From: Mycobacterium kyorinense | Lineage (GTDB): Bacteria > Actinomycetota > Actinomycetes > Mycobacteriales > Mycobacteriaceae | Assembly (NCBI RefSeq): GCF_001672775.1 | Contig: NZ_LZKJ01000116.1 | Coordinates: 1-64,000, forward strand | Length of the DNA stretch: 64,000 nt | Reading direction: 5' to 3' | Part shown: piece by piece, positions 45,659 through 54,396 of the stretch | Layout of the letters: each line of letters starts with the position of its first letter | How positions within the stretch are numbered: position 1 is the stretch's first letter | Translations under genes and position numbers: made by a program | The notes under the pieces: model-generated | Told to the model about the DNA's origin: nothing | The model's input: only the letters and a program-made list of their open reading frames with translations | Database searches by the model: none

Positions 45659-46537
45659 ATGGTGACTATGCCCGCACTCGACGGCGTCGAGCACCGGTTT
45701 GTCGACCTGGCCGACGGCGTCACCATCCATGTCGCCGACGCCGGCCCGGCCGACGGGCCGCCGGTGATGCTGGTCCACGGCTTTCCGCAGAACTGGTGGG
45801 AGTGGCACGCGATGATCGGGCCGTTGGCCGCGGACGGTTATCGGGTGTTGTGCCCGGATCTGCGCGGTGCGGGCTGGAGTTCGGCGCCGCGTTCGCGCTA
45901 CTACAAAAGCGAAATGGCCGACGACCTGGCCGCCGTGCTGGACCGCCTGGGCGTCGGGCCGGTCAAACTGGTCGCCCACGACTGGGGTGGGCCGGTCGCG
46001 TTCATCATGATGCTGCGCCACCCGGAGAAGGTGTCCGGCTTCTTCGGACTCAACACCTCGGCGCCCTGGGTGACTCGCGACCTCACGACAATTGCGGACA
46101 TCTGGCGGTTCTGGTACCAGATCCCGATCGCGCTGCCGCTCATCGGCCCGCGGGTGCTCGGCAGCTCGAAGGGGCGCTACCTGCGGACAATGCTCGGGTG
46201 GGGCGGATCCGCAGTACCCAAAGACGATGTCCGCATGTACGTCGAATGCATGCGGGAACCGGGGCATGCGGTTGCGGGATCACGGTGGTATCGCACATTC
46301 CAGACCACCGAAATGCTGCGCTGGCTGCGGGGCGAATTCGACGACACCCGCGTCGACGTCCCGATCCGCTGGCTGCACGGCACCGGCGACCCGGTGCTTA
46401 CAACGAAGCTGCTTCGCGGCTATGCCGATCGCGCAAGCGATTTCGAGGTCGAGTTGGTCGACGGTGTCGGCCACTGGATCGTCGAGCAGCGCCCCGACCT
46501 GGTGTTGGACCGGCTGCGCAAATTTCTCAAAATGTGA
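45659..46537 (+). CDS. ephF: Epoxide hydrolase EphF
   Basis: This 292-aa alpha/beta hydrolase has the oxyanion motif HGFPQNWWEW (about residues 40-49). The nucleophile is Asp108 in AHDWGGPV, and the catalytic histidine is in GVGHWIVEQRPDLV. HDWGG with an Asp nucleophile defines the epoxide hydrolase group. It corresponds to Rv0134. The ATG at 45659 is chosen over 45668, which is also possible. Confidence 0.9.
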   Translation: MVTMPALDGVEHRFVDLADGVTIHVADAGPADGPPVMLVHGFPQNWWEWHAMIGPLAADGYRVLCPDLRGAGWSSAPRSRYYKSEMADDLAAVLDRLGVGPVKLVAHDWGGPVAFIMMLRHPEKVSGFFGLNTSAPWVTRDLTTIADIWRFWYQIPIALPLIGPRVLGSSKGRYLRTMLGWGGSAVPKDDVRMYVECMREPGHAVAGSRWYRTFQTTEMLRWLRGEFDDTRVDVPIRWLHGTGDPVLTTKLLRGYADRASDFEVELVDGVGHWIVEQRPDLVLDRLRKFLKM

Positions 46538-46550
46538 GCCCGGGTACTGC

Positions 46551-46763
46551 TCAATCGACGCCGATCGTCACCTCGGTCGCCTTGATGAACACCGTCGCCG
46601 GCTGACCGGCCTTGAGGCCGAGATTGACCGCGGCGTCTTTGGTGATCGAGGAGGTAACGACCTGATCGCCTCCATCGAGCCGAACTTTCACGGTCGCCAT
46701 CACGCTGCCGAGGTCGACGTCGTCGATCGTTCCCGTGAGCTGATTTCTGGTCGATAGCCGCAT
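46551..46763 (-). CDS. Single TOBE-domain molybdopterin/molybdate-binding protein
   Basis: The 70-aa protein is one TOBE (Mop) domain: NQLTGTIDDVDLGSVMATVKVRLDGGDQVVTSSITKDAAVNLGLKAGQPATVFIKATEVTIG. Such molbindins bind oxyanions as oligomers and store or buffer molybdate. No transporter gene is nearby. The ATG at 46763 removes a basic extension lacking a ribosome-binding site. It follows the TetR gene on the same strand. Confidence 0.85.
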   Translation of the reverse strand: MRLSTRNQLTGTIDDVDLGSVMATVKVRLDGGDQVVTSSITKDAAVNLGLKAGQPATVFIKATEVTIGVD

Positions 46764-46831
46764 CGCAAACCTCCCATTCGTCGGTGATCTCCGAGGAAGC
46801 CTAAGCGGGCGCATCGGCCGGCGTTAGCGTT

Positions 46832-47437
46832 TCAGCGGCGCGCACCCAGCAGGGCCACCGATGCGTCCACGGCGGGTGCAACGATCTCGCGCACATCCGT
46901 GCCGTCTTCAACAGCAAGCGCAGTCAGTTCCCGTAGGCCGCCCAACAGGATTACCGCCATCGACGGTGTCAGCGGCGACAGATCGGAGCGGCGGAATCCG
47001 GCGCTGCCGCTGAGGTCGACCAGCAGAGTGGTCAACAGCGCCAGCCCGCGCCGCTGGACTGGCCGGGCAATCGCGCCCAGCGACGGGAATTCCCGAATCC
47101 AACTCAACGTGAGCGCAGGACGTGACTCGATGTGGCTGACGTAGGCCTCAACCGCCTGCCGGATCTGGTCGCGCCAGTCGGCGTCCGGATCGACGGCCGC
47201 CCGGATATCGTCGCCGAGCTTCTGGTTGTCTGCCTCCAACAACTCGAGGAAACACTGTTCCTTACTGGGGAATTGGTCATAGAAGGTGCGCTTCGACGTG
47301 CGGGCATGCCGGACGATGTCGGCAACGGTGGTGGCCCGGTAGCCGCGCTCACTGATCGAGGCGGCAAGACCATCGAGGAGCCGACGCCGAAACGGGTCGA
47401 TTTCGAGGGACGCCGCGTCGTGGACCGCTGCTGTCAC
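46832..47437 (-). CDS. TetR-family regulator divergent from the P450
   Basis: This 201-aa TetR protein has a DNA-binding domain at about residues 14-60 (RRRLLDGLAASISERGYRATTVADIVRHARTSKRTFYDQFPSKEQCF) and a C-terminal ligand domain. GTG at 47437 is preferred because GGAGG lies 8 bases upstream. It corresponds to Rv0135c and is divergent from the CYP138-like P450 across 113 bp containing a GTAC array, which is probably its operator. Confidence 0.87.
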   Translation of the reverse strand: MTAAVHDAASLEIDPFRRRLLDGLAASISERGYRATTVADIVRHARTSKRTFYDQFPSKEQCFLELLEADNQKLGDDIRAAVDPDADWRDQIRQAVEAYVSHIESRPALTLSWIREFPSLGAIARPVQRRGLALLTTLLVDLSGSAGFRRSDLSPLTPSMAVILLGGLRELTALAVEDGTDVREIVAPAVDASVALLGARR

Positions 47438-47475
47438 GACCGCACCTCCTCTCGACGAGACCTTGCCAGCCGTTG

Positions 47476-47523
47476 GTACCACACGGTACCGTACCGGAGT
47501 ACACCCGCGGTACCCCCGAGTAC
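47476..47523. promoter_or_regulatory. Six GTAC motifs in 48 bp (candidate TetR operator array)
   Basis: GTAC occurs at 47476, 47486, 47491, 47499, 47510 and 47520. These include GGTACC twice, a 13-bp palindrome CGGTACCGTACCG (47485-47497 region) and several 10-11 bp spacings. A run of a four-base palindrome at about one helical turn is far above chance in a 113-bp promoter. It lies between Rv0135c-like and cyp138-like genes. Confidence 0.6.
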
Positions 47524-47550
47524 CACGCCGACGTTGGGAGTGCACCACTG

Positions 47551-48885
47551 ATGAGCTCCGCGCAGACCGAAGCGACCGCCGCCCAGCGGACGGTCAAAAT
47601 CCCGCCGGGGCCACGCATTCCAAAGACGTTGCAGGGCACGGCGTTTGTGATCTCGCGGCGACGGACCATCCAGCAGACGGCGCGCCGTTACGGCGACATC
47701 TTCACGATGAACGTCCCGGTGTACGGCCGAACGGTGGTGGTGGCCAACCCGCAGCTGGCCAAGCAGGTCTTCACCACCAATCCGGACGATCTCGGCAATA
47801 TCCAACCCAACCTGAGCCGGTTCTTCGGCCCGGGTTCGGTGTTCGCGCTCGATGGTGATGACCACCGCTTGCGGCGTCGGCTGCTGGCGCCGCCGTTTCA
47901 CGGCAAGAGCATCAAGAACTACGAGAGCATCATCGAAGAGGAGACGTTGCGCGAGACGGCCGACTGGCCCGAGGGCACGACGTTTCCCACCCTGCCGTCG
48001 ATGATGCGCATCACGCTCAACGCCATCCTGCGCGCGGTCTTCGGCGCCGAGGGCGCCGAGCTCGACACGTTGCGGCGGATCTTTCCGCCGTGGATCACCT
48101 TGGGGTCGCGACTGGCGACCCTGCCCCAACCCTCTCGGACCTACGGGCGCTACAGCCCGTGGGGGCGGCTGGCGGAATATCGGCGCCAATACGAGGACGT
48201 CATCGACAAGCTGATCGCCGACGAGCGTGCCGATCCGAACTTCGAGGATCGGACCGACGTGTTGGCGTTGATGTTGCGCAGCACCTACGAAGACGGTTCA
48301 GCCATGTCGCGCAGTGATATCGGCGACGAGCTGCTGACCCTGCTGTCTGCCGGACATGAAACTACCGCGTCGACGCTGGGCTGGGCATTCGAGCGACTGA
48401 GCCGGCATCCCGAGGTGCTGACAGCGTTGGTGACAGAGGCCGAGGGTGACGACAACGAACTGCGTCAGGCGACGATCCTCGAAGTGCAACGCAACCGGAC
48501 GGTCATCGATCTGGCCGGCCGACACGTCTACGCGCCGGCGTACGAGCTTGGCGAGTGGGTCATTCCGCGCGGTTCGTCGATTCTGGTCAGCATCGTCCAG
48601 CTGCACACCAACCCTGACATCTTCCCCGACCCGGAGCGCTTCGATCCGCATCGGTTCATCGACAGCAAGCCGTCCAGCTTCGCCTGGATTCCGTTCGGCG
48701 GGGGCGCGCGGCGCTGCGTGGGCGCCGTGTTCGCCAACATGGAGATGGATGTGGTGCTGCGAACCGTGTTGCGGCACTTCACGATCGCGACTACCGATGC
48801 GCCGGACGAACCGTGGCACTCCCGCGGTGTTGCCTTTACGCCGAAGCACGGCGGACGCGTGGTGGTGCATCGCCGTCAGCACTGA
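47551..48885 (+). CDS. cyp138: Cytochrome P450 (CYP138-like)
   Basis: This 444-aa P450 has an I-helix motif AGHETTAS, an ExxR motif (EVQR in TILEVQRNR) and the heme-thiolate loop FGGGARRCVG with Cys389. The N-terminal PPGPRIPKTLQGTAF segment lacks a membrane anchor. It corresponds to Rv0136. The ATG at 47551 starts after the divergent operator region. The substrate is unknown. Redox partners are not encoded here. Confidence 0.92.
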   Translation: MSSAQTEATAAQRTVKIPPGPRIPKTLQGTAFVISRRRTIQQTARRYGDIFTMNVPVYGRTVVVANPQLAKQVFTTNPDDLGNIQPNLSRFFGPGSVFALDGDDHRLRRRLLAPPFHGKSIKNYESIIEEETLRETADWPEGTTFPTLPSMMRITLNAILRAVFGAEGAELDTLRRIFPPWITLGSRLATLPQPSRTYGRYSPWGRLAEYRRQYEDVIDKLIADERADPNFEDRTDVLALMLRSTYEDGSAMSRSDIGDELLTLLSAGHETTASTLGWAFERLSRHPEVLTALVTEAEGDDNELRQATILEVQRNRTVIDLAGRHVYAPAYELGEWVIPRGSSILVSIVQLHTNPDIFPDPERFDPHRFIDSKPSSFAWIPFGGGARRCVGAVFANMEMDVVLRTVLRHFTIATTDAPDEPWHSRGVAFTPKHGGRVVVHRRQH

Positions 48886-48900
48886 TTAGGCTGTGCGGCC

Positions 48901-49362
48901 ATGACCAGTGACGCCGGTGAAGTTGTGGACATGATGAATAGCGCGATGGCATCCACCATTCCGATCGCGCACAAAATGGGCGTGCAGGTTGTCGATGTCC
49001 GGCGGGGTTTCGCGGCCACCACAGTCCCCGCCGAGGGCAACGGAAACCATTTCGGCGTCATGTACGCCGGCGTGCTGTTCACCGTGGCCGAGGTCCTCGG
49101 CGGGATCATCCCGCTCAGCACGTTCGATACCAACAAGTACTTCCCGCTGGTCAAGAGCATCGAGATTCAGTTTGTCGCGATGGCCAAGTCCGCAGTACGG
49201 GCCGAAGCGACGCTCGACGACGAGACGATCGCGCGCGTCGAAGCCGAAGCCGCCGAGCACGGCAAGGCCGATTTCACCCTCGACGCAGTTGTGACCGATG
49301 TCGACGGTCAGACCGTCGCCACCACCCGCGGCGTCTACCAGCTACGGGCGCACCGCAAGTAG
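48901..49362 (+). CDS. Hotdog-fold thioesterase-like protein (DUF4442/PaaI-like)
   Basis: The 153-aa protein has the hotdog pattern: a helix core with NHFGVMYAGVLFTVAEVLGGI (the buried central helix, about residues 49-70) followed by antiparallel strands. Members hydrolyse acyl-CoA thioesters. The ATG is 15 bp after the P450 stop, suggesting co-transcription. It is convergent with msrA across the family B palindrome. Confidence 0.82.
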   Translation: MTSDAGEVVDMMNSAMASTIPIAHKMGVQVVDVRRGFAATTVPAEGNGNHFGVMYAGVLFTVAEVLGGIIPLSTFDTNKYFPLVKSIEIQFVAMAKSAVRAEATLDDETIARVEAEAAEHGKADFTLDAVVTDVDGQTVATTRGVYQLRAHRK

Positions 49363-49374
49363 CCGCCGCGCTCC

Positions 49375-49435
49375 GCGAGATCGCTGTGAGGGTTGTGATT
49401 CCGCAAAAATCACAGCCCTAGCCGCAATCTCGCGG
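49375..49435. repeat. Palindromic intergenic element, family B copy 2
   Basis: CGCGAGAT at one end and ATCTCGCG at the other, with AGGGTTGTGATT pairing to AATCACAGCCCT inside, form a long imperfect hairpin between convergent genes. The sequence matches the element at 45578-45637 over both arms. A role as bidirectional terminator fits this copy well. Confidence 0.7.
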
Positions 49436-49448
49436 TAGTCCTGGCGTG

Positions 49449-49961
49449 CTAGTCGACGCTGGCGCGTCGGGGTAGCCGCCAGTCGGCGCGCGGGAAGTGG
49501 CAGGTGTAGCCGCCCGGGAAGCGTTCCAGATAGTCCTGGTGCTCCGGCTCGGCCTCCCAAAAATCCCCCGCCGGGCTGACCTCGGTCACCACCTTGCCCG
49601 GCCACAGACCCGACGCCTCGACGTCGGCGATGGTCTCCTCGGCGATCCGCTTCTGTTCCTCGTCGAGGTAGAAGATCGCCGAACGGTAGCTGGTGCCGAC
49701 GTCGTTGCCCTGCCGATTCTTGGTGGTGGGGTCGTGGATCTGAAAGAAATACTCCAGCAGCGTGCGGTAGTCCGTGCGCGCCGGGTCGTAGTCGATTTCG
49801 ATGGCCTCGGCGTGGCCGGGGTGATTGCGGTAGGTGGCGTTGGTGTTCTGGCCGCCGGTGTAGCCCACCCGGGTCGAAACCACGCCGGGTTGCTTGCGGA
49901 TCAAATCCTGCATGCCCCAAAAGCAGCCGCCGGCCAGGATCGCTCGGTTAGTCGTCGTCAT
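49449..49961 (-). CDS. msrA: Peptide methionine sulfoxide reductase A
   Basis: This 170-aa enzyme reduces methionine-S-sulfoxide. The catalytic Cys13 lies in GGCFWG, preceded by the N-terminal strand RAILA, and [12 protein letters not shown] is the second family block. It corresponds to Rv0137c. The ATG at 49961 has GAGGGC upstream. A KstR-type palindrome lies in the divergent region to the SnoaL gene. Confidence 0.95.
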   Translation of the reverse strand: MTTTNRAILAGGCFWGMQDLIRKQPGVVSTRVGYTGGQNTNATYRNHPGHAEAIEIDYDPARTDYRTLLEYFFQIHDPTTKNRQGNDVGTSYRSAIFYLDEEQKRIAEETIADVEASGLWPGKVVTEVSPAGDFWEAEPEHQDYLERFPGGYTCHFPRADWRLPRRASVD

Positions 49962-50007
49962 GGTTGCCCTCCTGATTCGAGCATAGGAACCGCTCGACAA
50001 ACATCAA

Positions 50008-50021
50008 TAGAACGTGTTCTA
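50008..50021. promoter_or_regulatory. KstR-type operator TAGAACGTGTTCTA
   Basis: A perfect 6+2+6 palindrome fits the published KstR consensus TnnAACnnGTTnnA at every fixed position. It ends 8 bases before the GTG of the SnoaL gene at 50030. KstR is the cholesterol-catabolism repressor of mycobacteria, encoded elsewhere. Confidence 0.75.
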
Positions 50022-50029
50022 GTTTTGGC

Positions 50030-50536
50030 GTGACAACCCGCATCTTCACTCGCGACGAACTCGTCGCCGCCTTCGAAACGTTCGAGCAGACGGTCAAGCG
50101 TGCCGCCGAGACGAAGGACTGGGACGCATGGGTGGAGCATTACACACCCGACGTCGACTACATCGAGCACGCGGCCGGAACGATGAAAGGCCGTGACGAG
50201 GTGCGTGGCTGGATCCGTAAGACGATGACGACGTTCCCGGGCAGCCACATGACCGCCTTCCCGTCGTTGTGGTCGGTCATCGACGAGCCGACCGGTCGGA
50301 TCATCTGCGAGCTGGACAACCCGATGGCCGACCCCGGTGACGGCACGATCATCAGCGCCACCAACATCTCGATCATCACCTACGCCGGAGACGGGCAGTG
50401 GCGCCGACAAGAAGACATCTACAACCCGCTGCGTTTTGCCCAAGCGGCGCTGAAGTGGTGCAAGAAGGCGCAGGAGCTCGGCACGCTCGACGACGACGCG
50501 GCCCGCTGGATGCGCCAGTACGGAGGACAAGCATGA
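50030..50536 (+). CDS. SnoaL-like / NTF2-fold protein
   Basis: The 168-aa protein has a SnoaL-like cone fold pattern: a helical start, then DWDAWVEHYTPDVDYIEHAAGTMKGRDEVRGWI, and strands ending in GQWRRQEDIYNPLRFAQA. Such proteins include polyketide cyclases, ketosteroid isomerase relatives and epoxide hydrolases. It corresponds to Rv0138. The GTG start lies 8 bases after a KstR-type box, and its stop overlaps the epimerase ATG (ATGA). A steroid-related role is possible but unproven. Confidence 0.83.
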   Translation: MTTRIFTRDELVAAFETFEQTVKRAAETKDWDAWVEHYTPDVDYIEHAAGTMKGRDEVRGWIRKTMTTFPGSHMTAFPSLWSVIDEPTGRIICELDNPMADPGDGTIISATNISIITYAGDGQWRRQEDIYNPLRFAQAALKWCKKAQELGTLDDDAARWMRQYGGQA

Positions 50537-51549
50537 CCGCACCGCCGAAACTCGTCATCGGGGCCAACGGCTTTCTGGGCTCACATGTCACCCGCCAACT
50601 CGTCGCCGACGGCGCCGACGTGCGAGCGATGGTGCGGCCGACGGCCAACACCCGCGCCATCGACGACCTGGCCGTCACCCGCTTCCACGGTGACGTGTTC
50701 GACACCGCCACGCTGCGCGAAGCGATGGACGGCTGCGATGTCGTCTACTACTGCGTCGTCGATACTCGTGCCTGGCTGCGCGACCCGTCGCCGCTGTTCC
50801 ACACCAATGTCGAGGGACTGCGCAATGTGCTGGAGGTGGCGAAGGATGCCAACCTGCGGCGGTTCGTCTTCACCAGCAGCTATGCGACGGTCGGTCGGCG
50901 ACGCGGCCGCGTAGCCACCGAAGAGGACCAGATCAATCGGCGCGGTCTCACCCCGTATGTCCAATCCCGGGTCCAGGCCGAGGATTTGGTGCTGCGCTAT
51001 GCATCCGAGGCCGGCCTGCCCGCCGTCGCGATGTGTGTCTCGACGACCTACGGCAGCGGTGACTGGGGACGCACCCCGCACGGCGCCTTCATCGCGGGAG
51101 CGGTGTTCGGCAAGCTCCCGTTTTTGATGAACGGCATTCAACTGGAAGTCGTCGGCGTCGACGATGCCGCCAGGGCCTTGATTCTGGCCGCTGACCGCGG
51201 ACGCAACGGACAGCGGTACCTGATCTCCGAACGGATGATCGCGTTGAAGGAAGTCGTGCGCATCGCGGCCGACGAAGCCGGGGTGGCGCCGCCGCAGCGC
51301 TCGATCTCGGTGCCGGTGCTCTACGCGCTGGGCGCGATGGGCAGCCTGAAAGCCCGGCTCACGGGGAAAGACGCCGAGCTCAGCTTGGCGTCGGTGCGGA
51401 TGATGCGCGCCGAAGCCGACGTCGACCACAGCAAGGCGGTCCGCGAACTTGGTTGGCAGCCAAGGCCAGTCGAGGAATCCATCCGCGAGGCAGCCCGGTT
51501 CTGGGTGGAGCTGCGAAACGCCAGAGGCAAGAGCACCACTGCGGGCTGA
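50533..51549 (+). CDS. NAD-dependent epimerase/dehydratase or 3-beta-HSD-like extended SDR
   Basis: The 338-aa extended SDR has an N-terminal Rossmann motif GANGFLGSHVTRQL (about residues 10-23). A DTRAW segment and a YVQSRVQAEDLVL block hold the Y-x3-K-like active site, although the lysine position is arginine (YVQSR). It corresponds to Rv0139. The family acts on sugar nucleotides, dihydroflavonols or 3-beta-hydroxysteroids. It is coupled to the SnoaL gene under the KstR-type box. Confidence 0.82.
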   Translation: MTAPPKLVIGANGFLGSHVTRQLVADGADVRAMVRPTANTRAIDDLAVTRFHGDVFDTATLREAMDGCDVVYYCVVDTRAWLRDPSPLFHTNVEGLRNVLEVAKDANLRRFVFTSSYATVGRRRGRVATEEDQINRRGLTPYVQSRVQAEDLVLRYASEAGLPAVAMCVSTTYGSGDWGRTPHGAFIAGAVFGKLPFLMNGIQLEVVGVDDAARALILAADRGRNGQRYLISERMIALKEVVRIAADEAGVAPPQRSISVPVLYALGAMGSLKARLTGKDAELSLASVRMMRAEADVDHSKAVRELGWQPRPVEESIREAARFWVELRNARGKSTTAG

Positions 51550-51611
51550 ACACCGCGCCGACCGCTGTTCAAAACCGCCACGGCGCCCGCTGCGCGGCTA
51601 GCGTCGAATGC

Positions 51612-52442
51612 GTGACCACCGAGAAAGTTCACGCGGACCTGAGCGGCTCCCCGCAGACCATGCTCGCGACCCTGTACGCCAAGGCGCTGGACGCCGACTT
51701 CGACACTCCGATCCTGGGGGATCGCTACGCCAAGGCCGTCGTCGACCGCATCGACTACGACTGGAAGAAGACCACGATCACCGCGCGCCGGGCCCCGTCG
51801 GTGACGACCCGCTCGGCGCATTTCGACAACTGGACGCGTCAATTTCTGGACGCACATCGGCGGGCAGCAGTGCTGCACGTCGGCTGCGGTTTGGACAGTC
51901 GGTTCTGGCGGATGCGGCCCGGCTCCGAGGTCGACTGGTATGACATCGACTATCCCGACGTGACCCGGCTCCGCACCCAGCTCTACCCGTCCGCCGATCA
52001 CTACCACGTCGTCGCCGCCTCGGTCACAGATCCGGCCTGGTTGCCCGACATTCCGAACGACCGGCCCACCCTGATGATCGGCGAGGGGCTGACCATGTAT
52101 CTGACCGAGCGCGACGGCGTCGCGTTGTTGCGTCGGGTGGTCGAGCGGTTCGACCGCGGCGAGCTGCAGTTCGACGGGTTCAACTGGCTCGGCATCAAGT
52201 CGCAGGTGCTTAATACCGTCGTGCGCCGCTCGGGATCGACATTGTCCTGGGCGATCAATGGACCCGACGACATCGTCGAGGCCGTGCCCGGGGTACGGCT
52301 GTTGGCCTGGCAGCGGTGGTTTGAGTCGTACACGTTCGCACAGCTGCCGCGCTCATCCCAGTTGATGGGCAACGCCATGGCATTGATTCCGGCGGTTGCG
52401 AACATGGCGCAGTATCACCGGTATGCATTCGGAAGCGCCTGA
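51612..52442 (+). CDS. Class I SAM-dependent methyltransferase (LCM/TcmP-like)
   Basis: The 276-aa protein has VLHVGCGLDSRFWRM (SAM loop, about residues 88-102), an acidic VDWYDIDYPDV turn and LMIGEGLTMYL. This is the pattern of the leucine carboxyl methyltransferase/TcmP group. It probably O-methylates a carboxylate. It has no close counterpart that I recall in the M. tuberculosis block. Start GTG at 51612, 62 bp after the epimerase; possibly its own promoter. Confidence 0.83.
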   Translation: MTTEKVHADLSGSPQTMLATLYAKALDADFDTPILGDRYAKAVVDRIDYDWKKTTITARRAPSVTTRSAHFDNWTRQFLDAHRRAAVLHVGCGLDSRFWRMRPGSEVDWYDIDYPDVTRLRTQLYPSADHYHVVAASVTDPAWLPDIPNDRPTLMIGEGLTMYLTERDGVALLRRVVERFDRGELQFDGFNWLGIKSQVLNTVVRRSGSTLSWAINGPDDIVEAVPGVRLLAWQRWFESYTFAQLPRSSQLMGNAMALIPAVANMAQYHRYAFGSA

Positions 52443-52506
52443 CCGCGGGGAATCTTCTCCGCTAGCGGGTGTTGCAACTCCTATCCACACCTGAGGAGAT
52501 GTCACC

Positions 52507-52887
52507 ATGAGCCACCGGCCTGTCTTGGAACCCAGCACCGGGCACCCGATCACGATTACGCCGACCCAAGGCCGGGTCCGGGTCCGGGTCAACGGCGAGA
52601 TCGTTGCGGACACCCGCGCCGCGCTTGGGTTGCGAGAAGCCACTATCCCTGTGGTGCAATACATTCCGTTCGACGACGTGGTGCAGGGGCTACTGACCCG
52701 GACCGACACCACCACCTACTGCCCGTTCAAAGGCGAAGCCAACTACTACAGCGTGACGACCGCCGCCGGCGACACCGTCTACGACGCGATCTGGACCTAC
52801 GAGCAGCCCCACCCCGCCGTCGCAGCGATCGCCGGGCATGTCGCGTTCTACCCCGACAAGGCCGACATCAGCGTCGAAGCCGACTGA
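52507..52887 (+). CDS. DUF427 domain protein
   Basis: This 126-aa beta-rich protein has the DUF427 core RVRVRVNGEIVADTRAALGLREATIPVVQYIPFDDV and TTYCPFKGEANYYSV. Function is unknown. It corresponds to Rv0140. The ATG has GAGGAG 7 bases upstream. Convergent with the next gene. Confidence 0.85.
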   Translation: MSHRPVLEPSTGHPITITPTQGRVRVRVNGEIVADTRAALGLREATIPVVQYIPFDDVVQGLLTRTDTTTYCPFKGEANYYSVTTAAGDTVYDAIWTYEQPHPAVAAIAGHVAFYPDKADISVEAD

Positions 52888-52893
52888 GGCCCG

Positions 52894-53301
52894 CTAGGGG
52901 GCGGCGGCGTCGAACACTTGCGCCGCCAACCGGGTGTCGCTGTATTCGCGCAATGACGTGATCAGGCCATCGCGGGTTTCGACGATGAAGACGTACGGGC
53001 TGTCGTAGCGCCTTCCGTCCGCAGTGACGCCCTCGCCTTGGGCTTCGACCACCACGCTTTCGCCGTCGTTGACGCATTGGATGAGCTCGAGGTCGATCTC
53101 GACCTGGCGTTTGCGCCGCTCGAGCTCCTGCCGCAGCGCCGCTTTGTCGATCGATTGGCGGGTGATGATGCTCCAGTAGGTGAAATCGTCGCTCAGCAAC
53201 GCGAAGCATTCCTCGACGTCTGCACCATCGCAGAGGCACTGCAAGAACATCCACGCCAGTTCGGCCTGGGGATCGTCGAACGGGGTGGTCACAATCGCCA
53301 T
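52894..53301 (-). CDS. SnoaL/NTF2-like protein (limonene-epoxide-hydrolase type fold)
   Basis: The 135-aa protein has the NTF2-like pattern of an N-terminal helix pair (AELAWMFLQCLCDGADVEECFALLSDDFTYWSII) followed by beta strands ending DSPYVFIVETRDGLITSLREYSD. The family binds small hydrophobic ligands; a catalytic role is not visible. It corresponds to Rv0141c. Divergent from the DNA glycosylase. Confidence 0.82.
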   Translation of the reverse strand: MAIVTTPFDDPQAELAWMFLQCLCDGADVEECFALLSDDFTYWSIITRQSIDKAALRQELERRKRQVEIDLELIQCVNDGESVVVEAQGEGVTADGRRYDSPYVFIVETRDGLITSLREYSDTRLAAQVFDAAAP

Positions 53302-53347
53302 CCTGTCGCGGAAGACGGGTGAGGGTCAATCGTCGGCGGCTGAACCT

Positions 53348-54271
53348 ATGATCCGGGAAGTGAAATCCGCTCGCACCGTCCAATTCCCGGGTGTGGTCAG
53401 CCCCGGGATCACGCTGGCGCCGCTGCGCCGCGGTCCGGGCGACCCGTGCTATCAGGTTTCCGACGACGGTGCGATCTGGCGGACCAGCCTGCTGTCCAGC
53501 GGGCCCGTCACCGCACGAATCAGCCGGGCCGCGTCGAATGCCGTCGAGGGCACGGCATGGGGAAGCGGCGCTGCGGAGTTCCTCGAGGGGTTGCCCGCCC
53601 TGCTGGGCGCCGACGATGACGCGTCGGATTTCCTACCGCGTGACCCGACGGTGGCCGCGGCGCACCGCCGGATTCCGCACCTGCGGCTGGGCCGCACCGG
53701 GCAGGTGCTCGAAGCGCTCATCCCGGCCGTCCTCGAGCAGCGGGTCCCCGGTGCTGACGCCTTCCGGTCCTGGCGCGTGTTGGTGACCAAGTTCGGGACA
53801 CCGCCGCCGGGGCCGGCGCCGAAAGGCATGCGGGTGCCGCCGTCCGCCGAAGCGTGGCGGCGCATCCCGTCGTGGGAGTTTCATCGCGCCAATGTCGATC
53901 CCGGGCGGGCCCGCACCGTCGTCGGCTGTGCGCGACGAGCGGCGTCGCTGGAACGGCTGGTGTCACGACCGGCAACCGAGGCGCGCGAAGCGCTGACGTC
54001 GTTGCCGGGGGTCGGCATCTGGACGGCGGCCGAGACGGCGCAGCGCGCGTTCGGCGACCCCGATGCGCTCTCGGTGGGTGACTATCACGTTCCCAAGATG
54101 ATCGGCTGGACGCTGCTGGGGCGCCCAGTCGCCGACGACGTGATGGTCGAGTTGCTGGAACCGATGCGGCCCCATCGGCACCGGGTGGTCCGCCTGCTGT
54201 ATGCCAGCGGATTGGCGTATGAGCCGCGACGCGGATCGCGGCTTCCCGTGCAGAACATCCGCTCGCTTTAG
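53348..54271 (+). CDS. DNA-3-methyladenine glycosylase family protein (HhH-GPD)
   Basis: This 307-aa protein has a helix-hairpin-helix near LTSLPGVGIWTAAETAQRAFGDPDALSVGDYHV. The final aspartate of DYHV is the expected catalytic residue of HhH-GPD glycosylases. It corresponds to Rv0142. It would excise alkylated bases, starting base excision repair. The ATG at 53348 is chosen; a GTG at 53360 is also possible. Confidence 0.85.
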   Translation: MIREVKSARTVQFPGVVSPGITLAPLRRGPGDPCYQVSDDGAIWRTSLLSSGPVTARISRAASNAVEGTAWGSGAAEFLEGLPALLGADDDASDFLPRDPTVAAAHRRIPHLRLGRTGQVLEALIPAVLEQRVPGADAFRSWRVLVTKFGTPPPGPAPKGMRVPPSAEAWRRIPSWEFHRANVDPGRARTVVGCARRAASLERLVSRPATEAREALTSLPGVGIWTAAETAQRAFGDPDALSVGDYHVPKMIGWTLLGRPVADDVMVELLEPMRPHRHRVVRLLYASGLAYEPRRGSRLPVQNIRSL

Positions 54272-54396
54272 TCGCCTGACCAGTCGAATCGGGCGATTGT
54301 GCGTCCCGGCGCGGCCATGCGGGGGGTTACCCGCGGCGGGCATCGGGTATTGGGGGACGGAAGTGACCGTGTCCGAACGACCTAAGGGAGCAATCG

